Notes under the pieces: model-generated
Databases searched by the model: none
What the model was told of the DNA's origin: nothing
Seen by the model: only the letters and a program-made list of their open reading frames with translations
Position numbers and translations under genes: made by a program
Source: CALLPQ01 sp039819545
GTDB taxonomy: Bacteria > Pseudomonadota > Alphaproteobacteria > Caulobacterales > Parvularculaceae
Reading direction: 5' to 3'
Length of the DNA stretch: 64,000 bases
Assembly (NCBI GenBank): GCA_039819545.1
Contig: JBCBRS010000002.1
Span: forward strand, 62,001 to 126,000
Shown: positions 6,663-15,022 of the stretch, in pieces
How the letters are laid out: each line of letters begins with the position of its first letter
How positions within the stretch are numbered: the stretch's first letter is position 1

Positions 6663-8648
6663 ATGATCCGACGTTTGCTGAAATTTGGACCGCTTGGCGG
6701 CGTACTTTTCCTTGTCCTGTTGGGGGGGCGCATGCTGGCCGCCGATGAGAATGGTGAGCGCCGGGCAGACCGGTTGCGCACTCTTATCGAGAACGCAGAC
6801 GACGCACAGGCCGCAGACATCGCTATCCCCCCGGCGAAACGGGACGGTAGCGCCTGGCAATCCATGGCAGGGAGTGACCACCTGTTGCAGGCAAATACAA
6901 GTTTTCTGGCCTACTGGAATGCAGAGGACTTGTTTATCAATCGGCTCGCTCTTCAGGGGTACCCTGACGATTATCGCTGGATCTTCACGTTTTCAGGTCG
7001 CAATCTCAACACCAAGGAAGCGGAAGCTGCTGGCTTTATCGACCCGGTAAGCGGGGACCTGTCCCGGGTCCCACCGGGACTTTTATCCGTACAGAGCCCA
7101 ACGCTGCTTCCCAACTATCCGGAATTTCCAAGCTATTATGCGGGCCAGTGGGTGCTTACCTGGGAAGGGTCGGCTCGTGCAGAGATCAGTGTCGGCGCTC
7201 GGCAGGCCGGCGTGCGCCGGATTGATCGTTCTGGCAAAGATGGCCGTCTGGTTTTTGAGATGCCCCGCCGGGGCGCCGCGCCGTTTCGTGTAACCTTCTC
7301 CCAGGTGCGCAGCCCTTTGCGCAATCTCAAACTCTATCGTCTGTCCGAAGAAGAGGCGGTAAAGGACGGCGCAATCTGGACGCCAGCCTTTGTGGGGATG
7401 ATCAGCCGCTATGATGTGGTTCGCACCATGCTGACCCAGGGCATCAACAACAGTGTGGTCCGCGCATGGTCAGATGTGGCGCGCCCGGACGATCCCCACT
7501 TTTTTGATTACCAGCCCATCCTCCCCCCTGAACAACGTCCCCGCACAGGCAGATATGGACTGCCCTATGAGTTTCTTCTCGACCTTGCCATTAAGGCAAA
7601 TGCCCGGGCCTGGCTCCATATTCCTCTCCAAATCGGATCGCCTAAACATCAAGGCGACATTGGCGCTGATGTCATGGCCATGACGTCGGTTGCCCAAACC
7701 AATGCCAGGTCAATTCTCGAGAGCCCGGCATGGGATGACTTTGCCCGTGAGCTTGTTGCCCGGATCGACGCCAGCGCCTATCGGGCGGGGCGCCCCCTCT
7801 ATATCGAGCTTGGCAATGAGGTCTGGAACTATGCCTGGCCATATGTGCTCAATACGCGGTATGCGGAAGGTATTGCCCGAGGCCTGACCGATGGTGAGGG
7901 CCCACGCTATGGATATGGTGCCTTAAGCGCGCGCATGATCCTCGCCGTTGAAAACGCACTACGCACCAGTGAGAGTGCTCACCGGGACAATATCGTCTAC
8001 GTCATTTCCGGGCAAACGGCGGTGCCGGAGACAAGTGCGGCGGCCTATCGCGGATTGCGCGATTACTGGCGCTCGCAAGGGGCGGACCTTACTGCCTTGA
8101 CCGCAAAAACCGGTATCGCGTTGACCACCTATCACGGCGGGGCGACGGCCTATGAAACGCTTGTCACCCCGCGCGCTGGCGAAACACTCCTTGACGCCTG
8201 GGAGCGCGAAATTGATCGTGATCCGGAAGGATTGGAAGACAAGGTCTATACTCATTATACGCGCGGCGGGCCCGGCGTCCAATTTGACAAAAACTGGGTG
8301 CGGTTACGGTGGGCAGAACACGCCACAATCGCAAATACGCTTGGTGTACCGATCATCGGTGCCTATGAAGGGGGAAGCCACGACAATCCCCCCGAAGCAC
8401 TCGCCGCTTCCCAGAAGTTTCTGGACTGGTGGACGCGCTACCACTGGGGCCCGCGCGGGGTTGAGGTCGTACGACAGATCAATAACGCGATTATTGACGC
8501 CTACCCGGGCGTGATGCTTTCTAATTTTGTGACCCACGGAAAAGTCGGGGACCCCCGTCATCCGTGGAATGACGGGCACTACGGTCGCAAAACGCTGATG
8601 ACCCGCATGTGGCAGGAATATGGGGCGAAGCAAAACTCTTCGAAATAG
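6663..8648 (+). CDS. Secreted glycoside-hydrolase-like protein of unknown specificity
   Basis: A 661-residue protein. The start at 6663 was chosen because AAGAAAGGA lies 9 nt upstream and the product then begins with a signal peptide (MIRRLLKF, hydrophobic core to about 22, ending near MLAADE). After a beta-rich N-terminal region of about 220 residues comes a domain with features of (beta/alpha)8 hydrolases: ELGNEVWNYAWPY (E386), resembling the strand-4 NE acid/base motif, and IGAYEGGSHD (E569), a plausible strand-7 nucleophile. The spacing of about 180 residues suits a retaining clan-A-type enzyme. I cannot assign a CAZy family or substrate. It diverges from the M28 peptidase gene and converges with yacG. 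Confidence 0.6.
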   Translation: MIRRLLKFGPLGGVLFLVLLGGRMLAADENGERRADRLRTLIENADDAQAADIAIPPAKRDGSAWQSMAGSDHLLQANTSFLAYWNAEDLFINRLALQGYPDDYRWIFTFSGRNLNTKEAEAAGFIDPVSGDLSRVPPGLLSVQSPTLLPNYPEFPSYYAGQWVLTWEGSARAEISVGARQAGVRRIDRSGKDGRLVFEMPRRGAAPFRVTFSQVRSPLRNLKLYRLSEEEAVKDGAIWTPAFVGMISRYDVVRTMLTQGINNSVVRAWSDVARPDDPHFFDYQPILPPEQRPRTGRYGLPYEFLLDLAIKANARAWLHIPLQIGSPKHQGDIGADVMAMTSVAQTNARSILESPAWDDFARELVARIDASAYRAGRPLYIELGNEVWNYAWPYVLNTRYAEGIARGLTDGEGPRYGYGALSARMILAVENALRTSESAHRDNIVYVISGQTAVPETSAAAYRGLRDYWRSQGADLTALTAKTGIALTTYHGGATAYETLVTPRAGETLLDAWEREIDRDPEGLEDKVYTHYTRGGPGVQFDKNWVRLRWAEHATIANTLGVPIIGAYEGGSHDNPPEALAASQKFLDWWTRYHWGPRGVEVVRQINNAIIDAYPGVMLSNFVTHGKVGDPRHPWNDGHYGRKTLMTRMWQEYGAKQNSSK

Positions 8649-8717
8649 CCCCGGCTTTGTCCGGCTGGGCACCGTCGGCGCCACATCGAAACACCCCATA
8701 CGAATGAAACCAAGCCC

Positions 8718-8954
8718 TTAATGCGTACGCCGATCATCGTGATCATCTTGTGCATTTGCGTCCACGCCATAGGCGTCATCTTCCTCCGCCGGGATGGCAT
8801 AGCCACCCGACAGCCAGCGATGCAGATCCACATCGGCGCATCGTTTTGAGCAGAAAGGGGCGTATTCTGCGCATGATGGTTCCTGACAGGTGGGGCATGG
8901 CGCCCCCTTGGCACTTTGCTTTGCCGGGGTCTTAGCGGATTTGCGTGCAGACAT
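8718..8954 (-). CDS. yacG: YacG, zinc-binding DNA gyrase inhibitor
   Basis: A 78-residue protein with the YacG zinc pattern CPTC followed by CSKRC, then DLHRWLSGGYAIP, which matches the family core. E. coli YacG binds GyrB and inhibits gyrase. The C-terminus is very acidic (EEDDAYGVDANAQDDHDD). It overlaps the upstream RNase E/G gene by 23 nt, the common alphaproteobacterial arrangement, suggesting co-translation. Confidence 0.9.
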   Translation of the reverse strand: MSARKSAKTPAKQSAKGAPCPTCQEPSCAEYAPFCSKRCADVDLHRWLSGGYAIPAEEDDAYGVDANAQDDHDDRRTH

Positions 8955-10110
8955 GGCGTGATCCCTCCAGCCCTTCAGCCTCAGTGAGCGTGAAGCGCTT
9001 TGTATAAAGGCCTGTCATCTGGTCAAGCCATGGACGTTGACCGATGATGAAATCGAACACAGCTTTGGGTACAGACAATTCAAACTGACCCGCGGCACTA
9101 AGGCGCAACTGATCTTCAAGATCAGCCATGGCGAGCCCTGCAGCAACCGGGCGTCTGAGCCGCCGCCCGGCAAGCATCCCCGGTGCCTCCTCTGTCAACG
9201 CTTCGTGCACGCTGGGGCCGGTGCGGGCTAGTGAGCAGATAAAAAGCCCACCGTCGGTCCAATGGGGCCGGGAAAATCCGGGCAAATCAGCGAACGCGTT
9301 TACAACCTCCCCCCGGAAGGTCTGACGCTTTGCCTTATCAACCCGAAGAAAATCGACGACAACCTGTCCGCCTAGTCGGCGCAGCACACACTGTCGCCGT
9401 AACTCAAGGAGCGCTGCGCGGTTCACCGAAAGACGCAAAGCATGGCGCGAGGCATGGTGCGCAAAATGGGTATCCACATCAACCGCCACCAAGGCTTGCG
9501 TTTCTTCAATGGTCAGGCGCCCGCCACCCGCGAGCATCACAGTCGGTGCGAGGCACTCTAGCAATTGATCGGTGAATGTATTGTCCAAAAAAACGCTCGG
9601 ACGAACGCGCGCCTGGGAAACCCGTTCACCTATGTTTGCATTTTCAGTCGCTTTGCTCAGCGCGGCTTTTGCCTGACCGCTCGCCACCACAATGTCGCTA
9701 TCATCGCTGACGAGTTCCAGGGCAGCCAGGATAAATGCCGTGTTCTGATTATTCTCTCTTACGGGCTCTGATCGATTTTCGCCAGATCCCTTGCCCAAAA
9801 GCCGCACGCGCGCATTTTTATCGCGCCGTGCTTGCGTTTCCACATGGATCTGAACTGCCGCCCCCGTGCTCAACCCCGACCAGTCTTCCGTAAGCCGCGC
9901 AAAGGCTGGTTCTCCGCTGGCAAGGGTTAAAAACACACCGCCGAGCACCTTATCGATTCTTTTGAGTGTTGCCCGGCAGCGATCACCGACGACGGCTTGC
10001 GCCAGTCCCGGCAGGTTTGGCTTCACGATTACGCTTGTCAGGCGATCATCGTCAAACCGCGCTGCCCGCAGCAACGCCGTACCCTGATCAATCAGGACGG
10101 TGCTTGCCAT
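8932..10110 (-). CDS. rng: Ribonuclease E/G family protein (short alphaproteobacterial form)
   Basis: A 392-residue endoribonuclease homologue expected to cut single-stranded AU-rich RNA. Family landmarks are an N-terminal S1-like RNA-binding region, the segment RLTIEETQALVAVDVDTH with the catalytic aspartate region, and GGQVVVDFLRVDK with the second acidic position. It is shorter than E. coli RNase G (about 489) and lacks an obvious CPxCxGxG zinc link, which is common for this yacG-linked subgroup. It overlaps maf by 19 nt and yacG by 23 nt. Confidence 0.85.
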   Translation of the reverse strand: MASTVLIDQGTALLRAARFDDDRLTSVIVKPNLPGLAQAVVGDRCRATLKRIDKVLGGVFLTLASGEPAFARLTEDWSGLSTGAAVQIHVETQARRDKNARVRLLGKGSGENRSEPVRENNQNTAFILAALELVSDDSDIVVASGQAKAALSKATENANIGERVSQARVRPSVFLDNTFTDQLLECLAPTVMLAGGGRLTIEETQALVAVDVDTHFAHHASRHALRLSVNRAALLELRRQCVLRRLGGQVVVDFLRVDKAKRQTFRGEVVNAFADLPGFSRPHWTDGGLFICSLARTGPSVHEALTEEAPGMLAGRRLRRPVAAGLAMADLEDQLRLSAAGQFELSVPKAVFDFIIGQRPWLDQMTGLYTKRFTLTEAEGLEGSRHVCTQIR

Positions 10111-10715
10111 CCGAGCCCCGTCAGCAAGTTCGATGTTTCATAGAGCGGCAAACCCACCACATTGGTATAGGAGCCGGAGAGACTGATGATGTGACGGGCA
10201 AACAGCCCCTGAATGCCATAGCCACCGGCCTTCCCTTGCCATTCGCCGCTTGCGAGATAAGCCTGCGTCGCCTCAACATTCAGATGGCGGACTTTTACGC
10301 GGGTTTCCACCACTGTTGTGCGCGCGGTACCGCCCGGCGCAACCAGACAGACGCCCGAATAAACCCGGTGAGCACGCCCGCTTAGCAGGGTGAGACAGAC
10401 CCGCGCCTCCTCAACGGTCTCAGTTTTTGGTAAGATCCGTGTGCCAACACACACGGCCGTATCCGCACCGAGGACAAACTGACCGGGAAACCGGCTGGCC
10501 ACCACCTGCGCTTTTTCGGTGGCAAGGCGATGCACATAAGCGCGCACGCTCTCGGCCTTTCCGCCCGTCAGGACACGGATGGTTTCATCAATATCAGCAG
10601 GAGAGATGAGGGCTGGCGTAACGCCAATTTGCGCCAGCAAATCGAGACGGCGGGGGCTGGCGCTGGCAAGCACCAGCGCGCCAGCCCTGGGTTGATCGGA
10701 CGGCTGGTGGGCCAT
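10092..10715 (-). CDS. maf: Maf-like nucleotide pyrophosphatase
   Basis: A 207-residue house-cleaning nucleoside triphosphate pyrophosphatase (dTTP/UTP or modified nucleotides). The N-terminal signature LASASPRRLDLL is intact, followed by DIDE, the FVLGADTAVCVG loop and GKAGGYGIQG, where E. coli YhdE-type enzymes have the catalytic acidic and glycine motifs. It overlaps rng by 19 nt and follows infA at 78 nt. Whether its preferred substrate is dTTP/UTP or m7GTP cannot be decided here. Confidence 0.92.
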   Translation of the reverse strand: MAHQPSDQPRAGALVLASASPRRLDLLAQIGVTPALISPADIDETIRVLTGGKAESVRAYVHRLATEKAQVVASRFPGQFVLGADTAVCVGTRILPKTETVEEARVCLTLLSGRAHRVYSGVCLVAPGGTARTTVVETRVKVRHLNVEATQAYLASGEWQGKAGGYGIQGLFARHIISLSGSYTNVVGLPLYETSNLLTGLGWQAPS

Positions 10716-10793
10716 GTCGACACCCCCTGATTTGTGATCGAAAAAGCTTCAACTCGGCGCGCGCCCGCGTCACCGAGAAAGCCCGATAACAGC

Positions 10794-11012
10794 CTATTTG
10801 AACCGGTAGGTAATGCGCCCCTTGGTCAGGTCATAGGGCGTCATCTCAACCAGCACCTTGTCACCGGCCAGCACGCGAATGCGGTTTTTACGCATTTTGC
10901 CCGCTGTGTGCGCGATGATTTCATGCTCGTTTTCCAGTTTTACCCGAAAGGTAGCGTTGGGCAGCAATTCTTCAACCACGCCTTCAAACTCAAGGAGTTC
11001 CTCTTTCGCCAT
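10794..11012 (-). CDS. infA: Translation initiation factor IF-1
   Basis: A 72-residue S1/OB-fold protein that occupies the ribosomal A site during initiation. MAKEELLEFEGVVEELLPN, then GDKVLVEMTPYDLTKGRITYRFK at the C-terminus, is the near-invariant IF-1 sequence. It is positioned between the phosphatase gene and maf, the standard alphaproteobacterial neighbourhood. Confidence 0.98.
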   Translation of the reverse strand: MAKEELLEFEGVVEELLPNATFRVKLENEHEIIAHTAGKMRKNRIRVLAGDKVLVEMTPYDLTKGRITYRFK

Positions 11013-11143
11013 TACTGCCGGGCTCCGGTTCGTGTCAGGATCATAAATCAGGTCTTTCTTGTTCGGTTAACACCCTTAGCGGGGCACCCGCCAACGGCGT
11101 AGATGATGCGAAATGACGGGAAAATCAAGGTTTTGTCGGCTGA

Positions 11144-11563
11144 TCACGCGGTCTGGAGAAAACGCTCCCGGATTTTTCCCGCGATTTCGTCGCGCACCGA
11201 CCGATAAGCGGTCAGCACCGCCGCCTCCCCGCCCGCGACGGTGGAGGGATTGTCGATAGGCCAGAACTCAAGTCTCTCTTTGGGGATGAGCCGGCGCACT
11301 TCGCCCACCACTTCGGGGGTCAGGGCAACAACGAGATCGAAATCCTCAAGATCAATCGCTGCTAACGTTTTCGCCTGGGATGTACCGAGCGACATATCAA
11401 GCTCCGACAACACAGTATCGGTGAACGGATCACGCCATCCAGGATAAAGCCCGGCAGAATCGATGTGCATATCCCCTCGCACTATGCTCGCCATCAGGCA
11501 GGCCGCCATGGGCGAGCGTACAGAATTCATATTGCAGATAAAGAGAACCGATTGAGGGGCCAT
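11144..11563 (-). CDS. Low-molecular-weight protein-tyrosine-phosphatase-like protein
   Basis: A 139-residue protein with the Cx5R phosphatase loop CNMNSVRSP near the N-terminus (VLFICNMNSVRSPMA). This places it in the LMW-PTP/arsenate-reductase fold. The C-terminal general-acid region reads WPIDNPSTV, so a DP is replaced by DN. The substrate is therefore unclear; arsenate reductase activity is possible but there are no ars genes nearby. The ATG at 11563 is preferred; a TTG four codons upstream is an alternative. It lies 18 nt after the UPF0262 gene, as in many alphaproteobacteria. Confidence 0.82.
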   Translation of the reverse strand: MAPQSVLFICNMNSVRSPMAACLMASIVRGDMHIDSAGLYPGWRDPFTDTVLSELDMSLGTSQAKTLAAIDLEDFDLVVALTPEVVGEVRRLIPKERLEFWPIDNPSTVAGGEAAVLTAYRSVRDEIAGKIRERFLQTA

Positions 11564-11581
11564 GGGTAATCGCAATTGCGT

Positions 11582-12085
11582 CTAGCGCATGTGGAAGCTG
11601 CAGATAAGAGTGAAGAGGCGACGGGCGGTATCATTATCAAGCGTGATTTTATCCTTCAGACGCTCGCGGAGGATCTCCGAGCCTTCATTGTGCATGGCCC
11701 GCCGCGCCATATCGACGGTTTCAATCTGTGACGGCGCCGCGTTACGGATAGCCTCGTGGTAGCTTTCACACAGGAGGAAATAGTCCTTGATGATCTTGCG
11801 CAACGGCATCAGGGAAAGATGCACCGAGCCAAGCTTGTCCCCGCCCTCGCGGCGTACATCAAAAACCAAGCGCCGCTCAACAATCGACAGGTGCAATTCA
11901 AAGGGGCCCTCACCAGCGCCCCCCTCCGGCTCGAACGTGTTGACCTCTAAGAGGTCGTAGATCGCGACCTTGCGTTCATATTCAATATCGGCGGTAGCCC
12001 GGGCAAGCGAGCGTTCATCCAGGTCGATTTTTACGATCCTGTTGGTGGGCCTTGCCTCTGCGCCATTGTCCGCGTCGTCAGCCAT
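11582..12085 (-). CDS. UPF0262 family protein
   Basis: A 167-residue conserved alphaproteobacterial protein of unknown function. It matches the family in length and in blocks such as ERKVAIYDLLEVN, PFELHLSIVERRLVFDV and MHNEGSEILRERL. The start at MADDADN is preferred over an ATG 11 codons upstream because it gives the usual family length. It is the first gene of a block leading to the phosphatase and infA. No enzymatic motif is visible. Confidence 0.88.
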   Translation of the reverse strand: MADDADNGAEARPTNRIVKIDLDERSLARATADIEYERKVAIYDLLEVNTFEPEGGAGEGPFELHLSIVERRLVFDVRREGGDKLGSVHLSLMPLRKIIKDYFLLCESYHEAIRNAAPSQIETVDMARRAMHNEGSEILRERLKDKITLDNDTARRLFTLICSFHMR

Positions 12086-12218
12086 TTCGTCGCCATGGGG
12101 TGCAGGCGCGCGAAACAAATCAAATGCGCACCATCAAACTCTCTTCGTGCCCTCATAGGCGAATTGCTGCGGCCTCGCCAGCCCAGCGCTACTGACCACC
12201 GCCAGCAAGCGAGCCGGA

Positions 12219-12926
12219 CTACGCCCGCAAAGACTGCTGGTCGGGCCGCAGATGACGGGCATCAATTGGGAAAACCCGGTCGCGACCCAATGCCCAGACC
12301 GTCACCTTATCCCCGAACAAGGTGCGTATAGTCGGATCGAGAACGTTCAACCCGCCCGTAAAGGCCCCCATGGAAGGCAAAATCAGGCGGCGACCATCAT
12401 GGATGAAACAGCGCCGCCGCAAGTGGCGCCCTTCTGCGCTAATCCGTGCGCAGGGGTGGAAATGGCCAGACACTTCCCCGCGCTGAACGATGGGCGCAGC
12501 CTCATGCTGAAAGTGGAGCCCGCCCACGGTTATCCTGATCGCCGCTCTGCCCCCCAGTGATGCCGGTGGTTCAGGATCATGGTTGCCCAAGATCCAGACC
12601 CAGTCGGTCTGCCGGGTCAGATCACGCAAGGCGCACAGATCGTCCTCATCCATACGGGCCTCGGCGCCGAGATCATGAAAACTGTCACCAAGGCTAATAA
12701 CGCGGCGTGGTTGAAACCGGTTCATCAACGCTCCGACGGCGGCGAGCGTCGCACGCGTATCGTAGGGCGGCAGCAAAACACCGCGCCTGGCAAAGGACGA
12801 GCCCTTCTCGAAATGGAGATCAGACACGACCAGCGTTTCATGGTCGGGCAGCCACAATGCCCCACTCCTGTCCGGGTGTACCCTCTCTCCTGAGAACGTG
12901 AACAAAGGCAGATCATCTCGACTCAT
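12219..12926 (-). CDS. pdeM: PdeM-like metallophosphoesterase (ligase-associated DNA repair type)
   Basis: A 235-residue calcineurin-like phosphoesterase. Metal-binding motifs are in order: VSDLHFEKG (Asp, His), SLGDSFHD (GD), ILGNHDPE (GNHD) and GHFHP (GHxH). The KGSSFARRG segment after the first motif is characteristic of the ligase-associated endonuclease group usually encoded next to an Lhr-type helicase and an ATP-dependent DNA ligase. Neither partner is in this window, so this copy is isolated. It diverges from the ABC transporter gene. Confidence 0.85.
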   Translation of the reverse strand: MSRDDLPLFTFSGERVHPDRSGALWLPDHETLVVSDLHFEKGSSFARRGVLLPPYDTRATLAAVGALMNRFQPRRVISLGDSFHDLGAEARMDEDDLCALRDLTRQTDWVWILGNHDPEPPASLGGRAAIRITVGGLHFQHEAAPIVQRGEVSGHFHPCARISAEGRHLRRRCFIHDGRRLILPSMGAFTGGLNVLDPTIRTLFGDKVTVWALGRDRVFPIDARHLRPDQQSLRA

Positions 12927-13054
12927 TGCGGCATCATGGGAGGGAAAAGAGCGCGGAGCAAGACCTTGAATTCAATTGCACAATATGGCGTGCACCCCCA
13001 TATATCTGCAGTAAAGCGCGGCCAGTTTCAGGGCGCCAGAGAACCCAGGTGCCC

Positions 13055-14974
13055 ATGACCACGTCTTCCCCGAACCAGCCTCGCGGTGGTACAGCCACTG
13101 ACCGCACTAGCGCTTTCGCAGAAGAACTTGCCCGTGATCGTCAGCACCGGGAAAAAGCCCGCACCTTGCAACCCTTGCGGCGGCTGGTGCCCTTCATTTT
13201 GCGATATCCGGGTCTGCTGGCGGCATTCGTGGTTTTCCTGATCGCCGCGTCTGCCCTGACACTCATGTTGCCGGCCGCCTTCAGGCTGGTGGTCGATTGC
13301 GGGTTTGCTGGCGCGCTGGCTGCCGATAGTTGCACCGTGCCCATGGCCCGCTCCATCGGCACAGGCCAAAATCTTGGCATCTTTTTTGTGGCGGGCATGG
13401 GGGTTGCCGTTGCCCTCGGTCTTGCCAGCGCATTGCGATACTATTTTATCTCCCGTCTGGGCGAGCAGGTGGTCGCCGATTTACGCCGCGCGGTCTTTGC
13501 CCATCTCGTAACGCTATCGCCTAAATTTTATGCCGATGTGCGCACCGGTGAGGTCCTCTCGCGCCTGACCACGGACACAACACTGATCCAGACGCTGGTG
13601 GGTTCGTCGATCTCCGTTGCGATCAGAACGCTGGCGACAACGCTTGGCGCGCTTATTCTGATGATTGTGGTCAATTGGAAGCTTGCGCTTATGGTGTTGG
13701 TACTGGGACCGATCATCCTTGGGCCGATTATTTTATTCGGGCAGCGCGTACAGCGCCTCTCCCGGTCGGGGCAAGATAGCCTTGCCGGAGCCTCCGCCCG
13801 GGCAGGCGAAAGCCTTATGGCAATCGAAACGGTGCAGGCCTTTACCCGGGAAGACGAAGAGGTTGCCGGGTTCGCGCGGGCCGTCGAAGAGACTTACCGG
13901 GTTGCCCACCGACGGATTGTTGTGCGCGCCGTGATGACCTCGGTTTTGTTTTCACTGGTGCTCAGTGGACTGATCGCTGTTTTATGGCTTGGCGCGTTGC
14001 AGGTTCAAAATGGCGCCATGACCCCTGGCACCATGACCCAATTTGTTATGTATGCGTTCGTTGCCGTCAGCGGTGTGGGTTTTTTGACCGAAACCTATAC
14101 CGAGGTCATGCGCGCCGCCGGTGCCACCGAACGGCTGATCGAAATTCTCCATTGGTCACCGGACATCACAGCGCCGGCCGCACCTGCATCGCTGCCAAGC
14201 CCGGTGCGGGGCGGACTTACCCTTGGCGATGTGCATTTTGCCTACCCTTCGCGCCCGGACAATAAAGTGCTGAATGGCTTGTCGTTGACGGTTGAGCCGG
14301 GCGAAACCGTTGCCCTCGTCGGACCATCCGGTGCAGGCAAAAGTACGGTCTTCCAACTCCTGCTGCGTTTTTATGATCCGGATGCCGGGACGATCAGCAT
14401 TGACGGCACCGATATCAAATCCATCACACCACAAGCCCTGCGCAAAACGCTGGCGATTGTGCAACAAAATGCGCCGCTTTTCTCCGGCAATGTGAATGAC
14501 AATATCCTTTATGGCCGCCTTACCGCCAGCCAGGAGGATGTGCGCGCTGCGGCGATTGCCGCCAATGCCGATGGGTTCATCAGGGCCTTGAGCAATGGCT
14601 ATGAGACAGAGTTGGGCGAGAGCGCACAACAGCTCTCCGGGGGACAACGTCAACGCCTGTCCATCGCCCGGGCCATCCTGCGCGACGCGCCCATTCTGCT
14701 TCTCGATGAAGCCACAAGCGCCCTCGATTCGGAAAGCGAGCGAGCCGTTCAGCAGGCCTTTGAGGAGATTTCAAAGAACCGCACCACGCTGGTTATTGCA
14801 CACCGTTTATCCACCGTTCTGCATGCGGATCGTATCCTCGTGATGGACGAGGGCAAGGTTGTGGAGACTGGCACGCATTCCAGCCTGATGGCCGCAAACG
14901 GGCTCTATGCCCGCTTTGCAAAACTGCAGTTTGGCGCGCCGGGTGTTGGTCCCGCCGCCATTGTTGCTGAATAG
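13055..14974 (+). CDS. ABC exporter, transmembrane domain fused to ATPase (MsbA-like)
   Basis: A 639-residue half-transporter that should dimerise in the inner membrane. Residues about 40-340 form a six-helix type I exporter domain; the rest is the nucleotide-binding domain with Walker A GPSGAGKST, Q-loop VQQNAPLFSG, signature LSGGQRQRLS, Walker B ILLLDEATSALD and switch His in IAHRLST. Such proteins export lipids, peptides or drugs; no substrate can be read from the sequence. Start MTTSSPNQ at 13055 is preferred (AGG 5 nt upstream); an in-frame ATG at 12926 would add an atypical 43-residue extension overlapping the pdeM start. Confidence 0.9.
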   Translation: MTTSSPNQPRGGTATDRTSAFAEELARDRQHREKARTLQPLRRLVPFILRYPGLLAAFVVFLIAASALTLMLPAAFRLVVDCGFAGALAADSCTVPMARSIGTGQNLGIFFVAGMGVAVALGLASALRYYFISRLGEQVVADLRRAVFAHLVTLSPKFYADVRTGEVLSRLTTDTTLIQTLVGSSISVAIRTLATTLGALILMIVVNWKLALMVLVLGPIILGPIILFGQRVQRLSRSGQDSLAGASARAGESLMAIETVQAFTREDEEVAGFARAVEETYRVAHRRIVVRAVMTSVLFSLVLSGLIAVLWLGALQVQNGAMTPGTMTQFVMYAFVAVSGVGFLTETYTEVMRAAGATERLIEILHWSPDITAPAAPASLPSPVRGGLTLGDVHFAYPSRPDNKVLNGLSLTVEPGETVALVGPSGAGKSTVFQLLLRFYDPDAGTISIDGTDIKSITPQALRKTLAIVQQNAPLFSGNVNDNILYGRLTASQEDVRAAAIAANADGFIRALSNGYETELGESAQQLSGGQRQRLSIARAILRDAPILLLDEATSALDSESERAVQQAFEEISKNRTTLVIAHRLSTVLHADRILVMDEGKVVETGTHSSLMAANGLYARFAKLQFGAPGVGPAAIVAE

Positions 14975-15009
14975 GCGCATTATCACCCCTCCCCGGGGGT
15001 AAGTGCGCC
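14974..15009. terminator. Stem-loop between convergent genes (possible bidirectional terminator)
   Basis: GGCGCA (14974-14979) pairs with TGCGCC (15004-15009), and inside it ACCCC (14985-14989) pairs with GGGGT (14996-15000). It sits in the 48-nt gap between the ABC exporter and the M48 protease genes. There is no strong T-run on either side, so it may be a hairpin barrier rather than a classical intrinsic terminator. Confidence 0.45.
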
Positions 15010-15022
15010 CTTCCATCAAACA

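Noticed and set aside
12926..13054. N-terminal extension of the ABC exporter from the ATG at 12926
   Set aside because: The extra 43 residues are Cys/Arg/Pro-rich, unlike exporter N-termini, and overlap the pdeM start codon; the ATG at 13055 fits better.
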